From: Nocardioides sp. Arc9.136
GTDB taxonomy: Bacteria > Actinomycetota > Actinomycetes > Propionibacteriales > Nocardioidaceae
Assembly: GCF_030506255.1 (NCBI RefSeq)
Contig: NZ_CP113431.1
Span: 434,001-498,000, forward strand
Reading direction: 5' to 3'
DNA: 64,000 bases
Shown piece by piece: positions 43,405 to 50,923 of this stretch; within the stretch, counting starts at the first letter, position 1; each line of letters begins with the position of its first letter. Both the position numbers and the translations under genes were made by a program. The notes below the pieces were generated by a model. It worked only from the letters and a program-made list of their open reading frames with translations. It ran no database searches and had not been told where the DNA came from.

Positions 43405-44580
43405 TCAGGACCGGCAGATCGCTGCCTCGACGGTGCGGCTGACGGCCGCCAGCTGCTCGAGGTCGTGCGGCAGCGCGTTGACGGTGACGACGGCCCACCG
43501 GCCGTCGGCGGTCACCAGGTTGCGGGTGGTGAAGCCCTGGATGTCCCCGCCGTGGCCCCAGCCGGTGACGTCGCAGCCGAGCCGGTGCTCGGCCAGGCCC
43601 AGGCCGTAGCGCCAGCCCGGGTCGGCGTCGAAGCCGGGGGCGCGCACGGTCTCCTTCATCTCCGCCAGCTGCGCGGCCGGCAGCAGGTCACCGCCCAGCA
43701 GGGCCTGCATGAACCGGCCGAGGTCGCGCGGCGAGGAGACCAGCTGACCGGCCGCCCAGCCCAGCGAGGGGTCCATCCGGGTCAGGTCGTGCCAGCGGCC
43801 GCCCCGCTCGTCGCTGTGGTACCCGTGCCCGTGGGTCCCGCGGATCCGCTGCTCGCCCGGGTGCGGCCAGTAGGTGTCGTCGAGCTCGAGCGGAGCGACG
43901 ACCCGCTTGCGGATCTCCTCGCCGACCGGGCGTCCGGTGACGCGCTGGACGAGCATCCCGAGCACGACGTAGTTGGTGTTGCTGTACGCCCAGCGCCTGC
44001 CGGGCGTGAAGGCGAGGTCCTCGGCGAGGGCGGCGTCGAGAAGGTCGTGCGGCTCGAAGTAGGTGTGCGCCACCGACCGCAGGGAGCCGCCGCCCTCGAT
44101 GACCAGGGTGTCGTAGTCGGGCAGGCCGCTGGTCTGCTGGAGCAGCTGGCGCACGGTGATCCGGCGCCCGTCCCCGCCGCGGCCGCGGACGACGCCGGGG
44201 AGGTACCGCTCGACCTTCGCGTCGAGGTCGACCTCGCCCTCGGCGACGAGCTGGAGCACGACGGTGGCCGTGAACATCTTGGTGTTGCTCGCGATCCGCA
44301 CGCGGCCGTCCTTCGGCAGCGGCGCGCCGGTCTCGAGGTCGCCGGCGCCGGCGCGGTAGGTGCGGACCTTCCCGTCCGAGCCGCGGACGGTGGCGACCAC
44401 GCCGGGGAAGCCGGCCCGGTCGACGAGCCGGTCGAGCCGGCGCTGGAGGCCGGCGTCGTCGGCGGCGTCGGGCTGGGCCGTCGTGGTGGCGGTGGCGGTG
44501 GCGGTGGAGAGCAGGCCGAGCGGCAGGACGGCGGCCGTGGCGGCGAGGGCGGTGCGGCGGAGCAGGGTGGTGGGTGACAT
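43405..44580 (-). CDS. Exported serine hydrolase (class C beta-lactamase / DD-peptidase fold)
   Basis: 391 residues. The ATG at 44580 has AAGGAG six bases upstream. A cleavable signal peptide covers residues 1-35. The active-site set is SNTKMFT (S-x-x-K), YSN in RWAYSNTNYVV, and HGG in WGHGGDIQGF. This fold includes esterases, D-alanyl-D-alanine carboxypeptidases and beta-lactamases; the HGG form usually means a peptidase/esterase rather than a resistance enzyme. It follows a MacB-type exporter pair on the same strand (32 bases), so they may be co-transcribed. Confidence 0.88.
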   Translation of the reverse strand: MSPTTLLRRTALAATAAVLPLGLLSTATATATTTAQPDAADDAGLQRRLDRLVDRAGFPGVVATVRGSDGKVRTYRAGAGDLETGAPLPKDGRVRIASNTKMFTATVVLQLVAEGEVDLDAKVERYLPGVVRGRGGDGRRITVRQLLQQTSGLPDYDTLVIEGGGSLRSVAHTYFEPHDLLDAALAEDLAFTPGRRWAYSNTNYVVLGMLVQRVTGRPVGEEIRKRVVAPLELDDTYWPHPGEQRIRGTHGHGYHSDERGGRWHDLTRMDPSLGWAAGQLVSSPRDLGRFMQALLGGDLLPAAQLAEMKETVRAPGFDADPGWRYGLGLAEHRLGCDVTGWGHGGDIQGFTTRNLVTADGRWAVVTVNALPHDLEQLAAVSRTVEAAICRS

Positions 44581-44612
44581 CGAGTTCTCCTTCATCGGTG
44601 GGATGGGGTGGG

Positions 44613-46499
44613 TCAGGGGCGGGCGACGCGGGCGGCGACCGTCGGGACGGTGCCGGCGACGCTCACCACCAGCACCAGGCCGAGCAGCACGCCGTACGCC
44701 GTGACGTCGAGCGCCGGCACCGCGGCGCCGAGCAGCCCGAAGGACGTGCCGAGCACGGCGGGGACGACGGCGAGGGTCCCGATCGCGACGGCGGCGACGG
44801 CGACGAGCAGGGACTCGACGAACGCCATCCGCACCAGCTGGGGCCGGGTGGCGCCGATCCGGCCCAGCAGCCGCAGCTCGTCGCGCCGGCCGACGGTCGA
44901 CATCACCAGCGCGTTGCCGGCGCCGAGGAGCACGAAGGCCAGCAGGGCGAGCAGCAGCACGGTGGAGAGCCGCTGCTCGGCGGCGTCGGCGCTGGTGGCC
45001 GACGCGACGTACGCCACGGTCGTGGTCGCATCGATGGCGGCGCCGTCCAGCGCGGCGGTCGTCGCGGCGGCGTCGTCGGTGTCGACGAGCACGGTGTCGG
45101 CGCTGGTCTCGACGCCGAGGGCGGCGGTGGTCGCGGTGCCCACCGTGTAGTCGCCGAAGCCGAGGCCCCGGTCGTAGACCGCCGCGACCCGCAGCTCGGC
45201 CGTCCCTCCGCCGGCGACGCGGACGGCGACGGTCTCGCCCGTCCCGGCGCCGGAGAGCAGGCGGGCGTCGGTGCTGACGGCGACCGTGCCGGGCTCGTCC
45301 AGGGCGGCGAGGGAGCCGTCGACGACGTCGGGGTCGTACGCCGCCGGGTCGGTGCCCTCGGCGAGGACGCGCAGCGCGGCGGACTCCCACGACAGGCTCT
45401 CCAGGCCGGGGACGTCCTCGTCGTCGGTGCGGACCCGGGCGGGGACCGTGGCGACCGGGGTGGTGCCGGTGACGCCCGGTGCGCCGGACACGGCTGCGAG
45501 GCCGGCGTCGTCGAGCCCGTCCGGTGCGGTGACCACCAGGTCGGCGGAGATGCCTGCGGTGAGCTGCTGGACGGCGGCGTCGTGGACGGCCTCGCCGGTG
45601 CTGGTCTGCACGGTGCCCACCGCGACGACGGTCGCGAGCGGCACGACGACCGCGGTGAGCCGGCGGGCCGAGCCGCGGGTCGCGGCGAGGGCCAGCCGGG
45701 TGACGGGGGAGCGGCGGGCACCGGTCCCGGCGGAGGCGAGGACGCGCTGCACGAGCAGCGGGCCGGCCAGGGCGGCGGCGCCGACCAGCAGCATGGCCGA
45801 GGTGGCGGCGGTGGCGCCGCCGACGGTGCCCGGGACCACGAGCGGCGAGCCCGCCGCGACCAGCCCGAGGACGGCGGTCCCGAGGGCGGCGGTGCGGCGC
45901 ACCCGGCCGACCTCGCGCGGCTCGACCAGCGTCGAGCGCAGCGCGGCGGTCGGCGGCAGCCGCAGGGTGTCGCGGGCGGCGAGCCGCCCGGCGACGACGG
46001 CGACCGCCCCGAGGACGAGCACGGCCGAGAGTGCCGGCCAGGGCGAGACGGTCGGGGTGAAGCCGGCCGGGACGAGGGAGGCGTCGACCAGCAACGGGGT
46101 GGTCCACCGGGCGGCCACGAGGCCGGCCACGGAGCCGACCGGGCCGGCGACGGCTGCGAGCAGCAGCAGCTCGGCGGTCACCACGCGGCGTACCTGCCCG
46201 TGCGTGGCGCCGACGGCGCGCAGGACGGCGAGGTCGCGCTGCCGGGGCCGCATGGCGAGCACGACGGTGGCGGCGACGACCAGGACGACGACGACCAGCG
46301 CGGTGCCCAGGTAGGAGCTGGCGAGCGCGACCAGGGTGGCGCCGTCGGGGCCGCCGTCGACCGACGGCCCGGTGCGGAGGCCGGACTCGACGAGGACGCC
46401 GCCGGCCGAGAGCAGGGCCGCCGCGGCGACCAGGGCGAGGAGGGTGCCGACAAGGGATCCGGGGTGCGCGGCGACGGCCGAGCGGGCGAGGCGCCACAT
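44613..46499 (-). CDS. FtsX-domain ABC permease (MacB/LolCE-like)
   Basis: About 628 residues from the ATG at 46499; a GTG nine bases earlier is also possible. There are two FtsX modules, each with a helix before an extracellular region and three helices after it (ATVVLAMRPRQRDLAVLRAV and STVGRRDELRLLGRIGATRP mark the cytoplasmic coupling turns). The large outside loop between is beta-rich. With the upstream ATPase it forms a mechanotransmission-type transporter that moves lipophilic or peptide substrates or senses antibiotics at the membrane. Confidence 0.87.
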   Translation of the reverse strand: MWRLARSAVAAHPGSLVGTLLALVAAAALLSAGGVLVESGLRTGPSVDGGPDGATLVALASSYLGTALVVVVLVVAATVVLAMRPRQRDLAVLRAVGATHGQVRRVVTAELLLLAAVAGPVGSVAGLVAARWTTPLLVDASLVPAGFTPTVSPWPALSAVLVLGAVAVVAGRLAARDTLRLPPTAALRSTLVEPREVGRVRRTAALGTAVLGLVAAGSPLVVPGTVGGATAATSAMLLVGAAALAGPLLVQRVLASAGTGARRSPVTRLALAATRGSARRLTAVVVPLATVVAVGTVQTSTGEAVHDAAVQQLTAGISADLVVTAPDGLDDAGLAAVSGAPGVTGTTPVATVPARVRTDDEDVPGLESLSWESAALRVLAEGTDPAAYDPDVVDGSLAALDEPGTVAVSTDARLLSGAGTGETVAVRVAGGGTAELRVAAVYDRGLGFGDYTVGTATTAALGVETSADTVLVDTDDAAATTAALDGAAIDATTTVAYVASATSADAAEQRLSTVLLLALLAFVLLGAGNALVMSTVGRRDELRLLGRIGATRPQLVRMAFVESLLVAVAAVAIGTLAVVPAVLGTSFGLLGAAVPALDVTAYGVLLGLVLVVSVAGTVPTVAARVARP

Positions 46500-46500
46500 G

Positions 46501-47265
46501 TCAGGCACCCGCCGTCGTGCGCAGGGCGGCGGCGGCGACCAGGTCGGCCGTCGGGTGGTCGATCCGGTCGCGGAGCCGGCCGTCGGCCAGCACCAGCACG
46601 CTGTCGGCGGTGGCCGCGACGTGGGGGTCGTGGGTGACCACGACGACGGTCTGGCCGAACCGGTCGGCGGTGGAGCGCAGCGCGGCGAGCACCTGCTTGC
46701 CCGTCGCGGAGTCGAGGGCGCCGGTCGGCTCGTCGGCGAACACGACGGTGGGGCGGGTGACCAGCGCCCGGGCGATGGCGACGCGCTGCGCCTGGCCGCC
46801 GGAGAGCTCCACCGGGCGGCGCTGCTCGAGGCCGCCGAGGCCGAGCGCGGCGACCAGCTCGGCCTGCCAGGCCGGGTCGGTCGACGCCCCGGCCAGCAGC
46901 AGGGGCAGCGCGATGTTGTCGGCGACCGAGAGGTGGCCCACCAGGTTGTAGGCCTGGAAGACGAAGCCGACGTAGCGGCGGCGCAACCGCGTCAGCGCGT
47001 CCGGCGACAGGCCGCCCAGGTCGTGGTCGCCGACCAGGACGCGTCCGCTGGTCGGGGTCTCGAGGCCGGCGGCGCAGTGCAGGAAGGTCGACTTGCCCGA
47101 TCCGGACGCGCCGACGACCGCGGTGAACGAGCCGGCCGGCAGCGCCAGCGAGAGCCCCCGCAGCGCGTGCACCGGCTCGGGGCCGGCGTAGGTGTGGCGG
47201 ACGTCGTCGAGGAGGACGGCGGTCGCGGTGCGGGTCGTGCTGAGCGTGGGAGTGGGGGTCTGCAT
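46501..47265 (-). CDS. ABC transporter ATPase (MacB/LolD family)
   Basis: 254 residues from the ATG at 47265, which has CAGGAG six bases upstream; a longer in-frame reading has no site. Walker A GASGSGKSTFLH, Q-loop FVFQAYNLVGHLSV, signature LSGGQAQRVAIARAL, Walker B VVFADEPTGALDSATG. The ADEPTGALD form is typical of the LolD/MacB/FtsE group, which works with FtsX-type permeases such as the next gene. A palindrome upstream of its promoter suggests regulated expression. Confidence 0.92.
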   Translation of the reverse strand: MQTPTPTLSTTRTATAVLLDDVRHTYAGPEPVHALRGLSLALPAGSFTAVVGASGSGKSTFLHCAAGLETPTSGRVLVGDHDLGGLSPDALTRLRRRYVGFVFQAYNLVGHLSVADNIALPLLLAGASTDPAWQAELVAALGLGGLEQRRPVELSGGQAQRVAIARALVTRPTVVFADEPTGALDSATGKQVLAALRSTADRFGQTVVVVTHDPHVAATADSVLVLADGRLRDRIDHPTADLVAAAALRTTAGA

Positions 47266-47299
47266 CGGTGCTCCTGGGGTCGTCGTGGGGATGTCCACG

Positions 47300-47363
47300 A
47301 CGCTAGGAACCGGCGGCCCCCGCCACGAGCCGCCAAAGGACCAACCTGCGCGGTTGCATCCTT
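47300..47363 (-). promoter_or_regulatory. Promoter with upstream palindrome for the ABC exporter operon
   Basis: On the complement strand a TAGCGT -10-like hexamer occupies 47300-47305. About 30 bases upstream is an inverted repeat, AAGGACCAACC (47336-47346) against GGTTGCATCCTT (47352-47363), symmetric apart from a one-base slip and centred around -55 to -60. That is an activator position. A LuxR- or MerR-type regulator is plausible; a LuxR two-component system lies 3 kb away, but no direct evidence connects them. Confidence 0.45.
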
Positions 47364-47460
47364 CGATGGAGGTGGCCCGCGACGGCCCGCGAACCTTTCC
47401 GGAGCCGGCGGCGTCGTACCCGCGAAACCACTCGGAACAGCAACCTGGAGAGGACCTCGC

Positions 47461-48072
47461 ATGACCACGTTCCCGACCCGCCTCGGCACCGCAGCGCTCA
47501 CCGCGGTGCTGCTCGCCACCTCACCCCTCGGCCTCGTCCCGCGGGCCGACGCCGCCGTCCTGGAGGGCACGCCGGGTCGCGACCGGCTGCCGGGAACGGC
47601 GCAGGACGACGTGATCCGCCTGTACGGCGGGAACGACGGCTCGCGCGGGCTCGCCGGTGACGACCGGATCGTCGGCGGCGACGGACGCGACGGCCTGTAC
47701 GGCGGCGACGGGGACGACCGGGTGATGGGCGGCCCGGGGCGCGACAACCTGTTCGGCGGCGCGGGGTACGACGTCATCGTCGGCGGTGCCGGCGCCGACC
47801 AGGTGTGGGCCGATCCCGACGGCGTGGACGACCTGGTGCTCACCGGGGGTGGCGACGACCACGCGCTGGTCTACGGCGGCGACCGGATGCGGGCGGGCGC
47901 CGGCGACGACGTCATCCGCCCGACGTCGGTCAACCCGAAGCGGATGGAGATCTGGTGCGGTCCCGGTCGTGACGAGGTGCTGCTGCCCAACGGCGGCGAC
48001 GTCGGCGAGCCCGACCCCACCCGGCCGATCGTCCACGACTGCGAGGTCGTGAAGATCGACCCGTTCCACTGA
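47461..48072 (+). CDS. Secreted RTX-like calcium-binding repeat protein
   Basis: 203 residues, ATG at 47461 after GGAGAGGAC. A signal peptide (residues 1-32, ending ADAAV) leads to about eight short glycine/aspartate nonapeptide-like repeats, for example GGNDGSRGLAGDD, GGDGDDRVMGGPGRDN and GGAGYDVIVGGAGADQ. These GGxGxDx repeats bind calcium in parallel beta-rolls. The C-terminus has two Cys (EIWCGPGRDE, VHDCEVVKI) that may pair. No toxin or enzyme domain is present, so a structural or surface role is likely. Confidence 0.82.
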   Translation: MTTFPTRLGTAALTAVLLATSPLGLVPRADAAVLEGTPGRDRLPGTAQDDVIRLYGGNDGSRGLAGDDRIVGGDGRDGLYGGDGDDRVMGGPGRDNLFGGAGYDVIVGGAGADQVWADPDGVDDLVLTGGGDDHALVYGGDRMRAGAGDDVIRPTSVNPKRMEIWCGPGRDEVLLPNGGDVGEPDPTRPIVHDCEVVKIDPFH

Positions 48073-48420
48073 GCGCAGCGGCGCTGCTCGTCAGTCCGAG
48101 CCGCCGCAATGTCCGGGCCACCCCTGGTCTGCGGCGGGTGGGACGCGTTCGCGCTCCGGTAGGCAGGGTTGAGCAGGACCCCGTCGGCCGCTCGCTCCGT
48201 GAGCCGCCGGGTCCAGGTCGAGGCGCCGCGGGCCGGGGCGGGGAGCAGCGTGCGCCGTCGACCGGCCTCATCCGCAGTCCCACGGCTCACCTCCTCGGGC
48301 CCGTCAGTGTGCGAACGCCGGAGCAAGCAGAGACGGGGTGCGCTCGGCCCGTCGAGGAGCTGGCCGGGCGTGCCTGTGCCCCGCCGGTTGGTTGCTCCGG
48401 CGGGGTGTGGGGCGGGGCGG
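48073..48420. other. Gene-free stretch between RTX-like and HNH genes
   Basis: About 350 bases with no supported gene. On the complement strand a short coding-like run (TRRLTERAADGVLLNPAYRS) appears at about 48130-48220 but has no start context or family match; it may be a decayed or dispersed element. The right end holds a hairpin (48379-48405) that fits a terminator for the HNH gene. Confidence 0.45.
48379..48405 (-). terminator. Hairpin terminator after the HNH gene
   Basis: CCCCGCCGG (48379-48387) and CCGGCGGGG (48397-48405) form a perfect nine-base stem with a nine-base loop, 15 bases past the HNH stop codon. No T-tract follows, as is common in high-GC actinobacteria. Confidence 0.6.
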
Positions 48421-49710
48421 CTACTGGTCGGGCGGGTCGGTGGTCTCGTGGGTGCCGTGGTGGTCGACGCGGTAGGTGAGCCCTGTGGGGCTGCGCCACA
48501 GGTAGGTCCCTGGTCGGGGTGTGTGTTGGTGCCAGACGGTGTGGGTCTTGGCGCGGTGGTGGCGCCTGCACAGGGGGGCGATGTTCTCGGTCGCGGTGGG
48601 TCCGCCCCTGCTGTGGGGGATGACGTGGTCGTCGTCGACCTTGCTGGTGGTGTGGGCGGGGCGGGTGCACCAGGGGAAGACGCAGTGGTGGTCGCGCAGC
48701 CGGGTCTGGACGGAGAGGCGGTCGGGGACCTCGTAGGCCTCGACGTGGATCCGTTCGTTCAGGTCGATCACGGGCTTGACGGTGATGGGTGCGCCGTCGC
48801 GGGCGGCGCGGGTGCACCACTCGGCGAGCTGGGTGGTGAGCACGAACCCCCTGGTGGCTTCGACCCGGGTGACGCGGTCGAGTTCACCATCTGCCTTCTG
48901 GTGGACGTGGACGACCAGGGGTGTGGGGTCGGTGTCGAACTGCAGCTGGAGCTGGCGGCGGGCCATGTCGCCGGCGGCCATCGCCCGCCGCGCGCCCTCA
49001 GCCTCTTTCGAGCCGAGCTGGGCGAGGCGGGCGGCGCCCTTGGTGATCGCGTCCTCGAGGTCGAGGGCGTCGGCGAGGTCGAGGGTGCCCCAGATGTCGA
49101 CGTGGCCGTCGTAGGAGACCTGTCGGGTCTGGATGGTGAAGTGGCGTGCTTCGGTGCGTTCGTACCGGACCCGTTCGGCTTCGGCGGGGTCGAACCGGAC
49201 CAGTGCTTCGTCGAGGAGCCGGTCGAGCGCGGCGGGGCCGATGGTGGCGGCGACGGGGGCGACGTGGGTGTCCACGAACCCCGCACCGGCTTTGGGCAGG
49301 TGCAGGGTGCGCCGGGCGATGGACCGCGCTTTCCACGCCGGGAGGGCGAGGTTGGTGACCTTCGCCCAGGTCCGGGGGAGGCGGTAGCGCAGCTCGAGGG
49401 CCTCGGCGAGGTAGGCGCGGCCGGCGTCCTCGGACTTCCCGATCCCGGCGGCGAACTCGATGACGGCGAACTCGCTCACCAACGGTGCGCCGTCCCCGGC
49501 GAGGCCGACGGCTTTGTCGCCGAACCCCTTCAGCGTCGACCACGCCGAGGCGGTGCTGATTGATTCGGCGGGGTGCATCACGCACCACTGCACCGCCGCC
49601 TGGAGCAGCTCTGCCTCGGCGGCGTTCGCCGCGCGCTGGATCGCACGTGCAGCGGCGAGCACGTCGGCTGGGGTGTCCAGCGGGTGCTCGAGCGTCGCGG
49701 GGAGGGCCAT
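48421..49710 (-). CDS. DUF222 / HNH endonuclease-domain protein (13E12-type)
   Basis: 429 residues, ATG at 49710. The N-terminal two-thirds is the helical DUF222 region (RTLHLPKAGAGFVDTHVAPV, later AARLAQLGSKEAEGARRAM). The C-terminal HNH nuclease motif is VDDDHVIPHSRGGPT then ENIAPLCRRHHRAKT, with CVFPWC and LCRRHH as possible zinc ligands. Such genes occur in many copies in actinobacteria, including the 13E12 repeats of mycobacteria. An SOS-type box sits before the start, so DNA damage may induce it. Biological role is not established. Confidence 0.9.
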   Translation of the reverse strand: MALPATLEHPLDTPADVLAAARAIQRAANAAEAELLQAAVQWCVMHPAESISTASAWSTLKGFGDKAVGLAGDGAPLVSEFAVIEFAAGIGKSEDAGRAYLAEALELRYRLPRTWAKVTNLALPAWKARSIARRTLHLPKAGAGFVDTHVAPVAATIGPAALDRLLDEALVRFDPAEAERVRYERTEARHFTIQTRQVSYDGHVDIWGTLDLADALDLEDAITKGAARLAQLGSKEAEGARRAMAAGDMARRQLQLQFDTDPTPLVVHVHQKADGELDRVTRVEATRGFVLTTQLAEWCTRAARDGAPITVKPVIDLNERIHVEAYEVPDRLSVQTRLRDHHCVFPWCTRPAHTTSKVDDDHVIPHSRGGPTATENIAPLCRRHHRAKTHTVWHQHTPRPGTYLWRSPTGLTYRVDHHGTHETTDPPDQ

Positions 49711-49716
49711 GGCCTT

Positions 49717-49745
49717 ATTCTACTCGCACGTGTGTTCGAATGGAA
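49717..49745 (-). promoter_or_regulatory. SOS-type (LexA) box inside the HNH gene promoter
   Basis: TCGCACGTGTGTTCGA at 49724-49739 matches the actinobacterial LexA box TCGAAC-n4-GTTCGA at 11 of 12 fixed positions. It lies between a TAGAAT -10 (complement of 49717-49722) and a TTCCAT -35 (complement of 49740-49745) with 17-base spacing. The position is ideal for repression. 13E12-type genes are among known LexA targets in mycobacteria. Confidence 0.6.
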
Positions 49746-49905
49746 GGTGTGCGGCGACGTTGTGGATTGGCGACGGGGGCTCGACGACGCTCGCTGCTCG
49801 ACCAGCAGCGGGCTGGCGACGGTGCGCGACCCACGGTGTGCCCGTCCTGTAGCCGCCACCACCGCGACCACCCACCTCACGTAGGCCGCAGGTCGGCTGC
49901 CTGGG

Positions 49906-50220
49906 GTCTCGACGACGCTCGCCGGGGCTCGCTGCTCGACCAGCAGTGCAGGGTCTCGACGACGCTCGCCGGGGCTCGCTGCTCGACCAGCGGTGCGGGG
50001 TCTCGACGACGCTCGCCGGGGCTCGCTGCTCGACCAGCGGTGCGGGGTCTCGACGACGCTCGCCGGGGCTCGCTGCTCGACCGGCAGCGCGGGGGTCTCG
50101 ACGACGCTCGCCGGGGCTCGCTGCTCGACCAGCGGTGGGGGTCTCGACGACGCTCGCCGGGGCTCGCTGCTCGACCAGCGGTGGGGGTCTCGACGACGCT
50201 CGCCGGGGCTCGCTGCGTGC
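49906..50220. repeat. Seven-unit tandem repeat, 46-48 bp period
   Basis: Units begin GTCTCGACGACGCTCG at 49906, 49953, 50000, 50047, 50095, 50141 and 50187 and end with GCTGCTCGACCAGCGG or a close variant. A degenerate partial unit lies at 49779-49813. Each unit has dyad symmetry (GGTC-TCGA on one side, TCGA-CC on the other), so each can fold into a hairpin. Units are nearly identical, with changes only at the junction bases. The array fills the gap between the response regulator stop and the HNH promoter. Confidence 0.95.
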
Positions 50221-50221
50221 G

Positions 50222-50923
50222 TCAGTCGGGGACGTCGACGACCTTGTTCTGGTAGGCCCAGACGGCGGCCTGGAGGCGGGAGCGGACGCCGAGCTTGGGG
50301 AGGATCCGTGCGAGGTGGGACTTGACGGTGGAGACCTCGAGGACGAGCTGCTGGGCGATCTCGTCGTTCGACATGCCCTGCGCGAGCAACAGCACGATGT
50401 CGAGCTCGCGTGCGGTGAGCAGGTCGGTCCCCCGGGCGACCGTGACGGGCTGGCTGCGACGGCGCTCGAGCACCTCGCCGACCACGCGCTTGGTGAGCGA
50501 GTCGTCGAGCGTGCCGTTGCCGGCGGCGACGGAGCGGACGGCGCGGACGAGCACCTCGGGCTCGGCGTCCTTGAGCTGGAAGCCGGCCGCACCCGCCTCG
50601 AGCGCCCCGAACAGGTAGTCGTCGATCTCGAACGTCGTCAGCACCAGCACCGGAACCGGGTCCTCGACGCCGGGCCCGGCCAGGGCGCGGGTCGCGGCGA
50701 TGCCGTCCATGACCGGCATCCGGATGTCCATGCAGACCACGTCCGGGCGCAGCCGGCGGGCGACCTCGACCGCCTCGCGGCCGTCGACGGCGGTGCCGAC
50801 GACCTCGATGTCCGGCTCGGCGCCGAGCAGGGTCACGAGGCCGGCTCGCACCAGCGCCTGGTCGTCGGCGACGACCACCCGGACCACAGGACCACCCACA
50901 GGACCACTCGCAGGACCAGTCAC
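50222..50923 (-). CDS. LuxR-family (NarL-type) response regulator
   Basis: 233 residues, GTG start in a GTGA overlap with the kinase gene. Receiver domain: VVVADDQALVRAG, phosphoacceptor Asp66 in VVCMDIRMPVMDG, and Lys in AAGFQLKDAEPEVL. DNA-binding domain: LTARELDIVLLLAQGMSNDE then VSTVKSHLARIL. The first 20 residues (VTGPASGPVGGPV) are a Gly/Pro-rich extension from repeated DNA. It should be phosphorylated by the coupled sensor kinase. The tandem array starts two bases after its stop codon. Confidence 0.92.
   Translation of the reverse strand: MTGPASGPVGGPVVRVVVADDQALVRAGLVTLLGAEPDIEVVGTAVDGREAVEVARRLRPDVVCMDIRMPVMDGIAATRALAGPGVEDPVPVLVLTTFEIDDYLFGALEAGAAGFQLKDAEPEVLVRAVRSVAAGNGTLDDSLTKRVVGEVLERRRSQPVTVARGTDLLTARELDIVLLLAQGMSNDEIAQQLVLEVSTVKSHLARILPKLGVRSRLQAAVWAYQNKVVDVPD

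Noticed and set aside
43405..44580. Antibiotic-resistance beta-lactamase
   Set aside because: The fold and S-x-x-K / YSN / HGG motifs fit the broad serine hydrolase family. Nothing specific to clinical class C enzymes is seen.
47461..48072. RTX toxin or haemolysin
   Set aside because: Only the calcium-binding repeats and a Sec-type signal are present. There is no toxin domain, acyltransferase or type I secretion gene nearby.
49906..50220. CRISPR array reading of the tandem repeats
   Set aside because: Units are contiguous copies with no unique spacers, and no cas genes are present.
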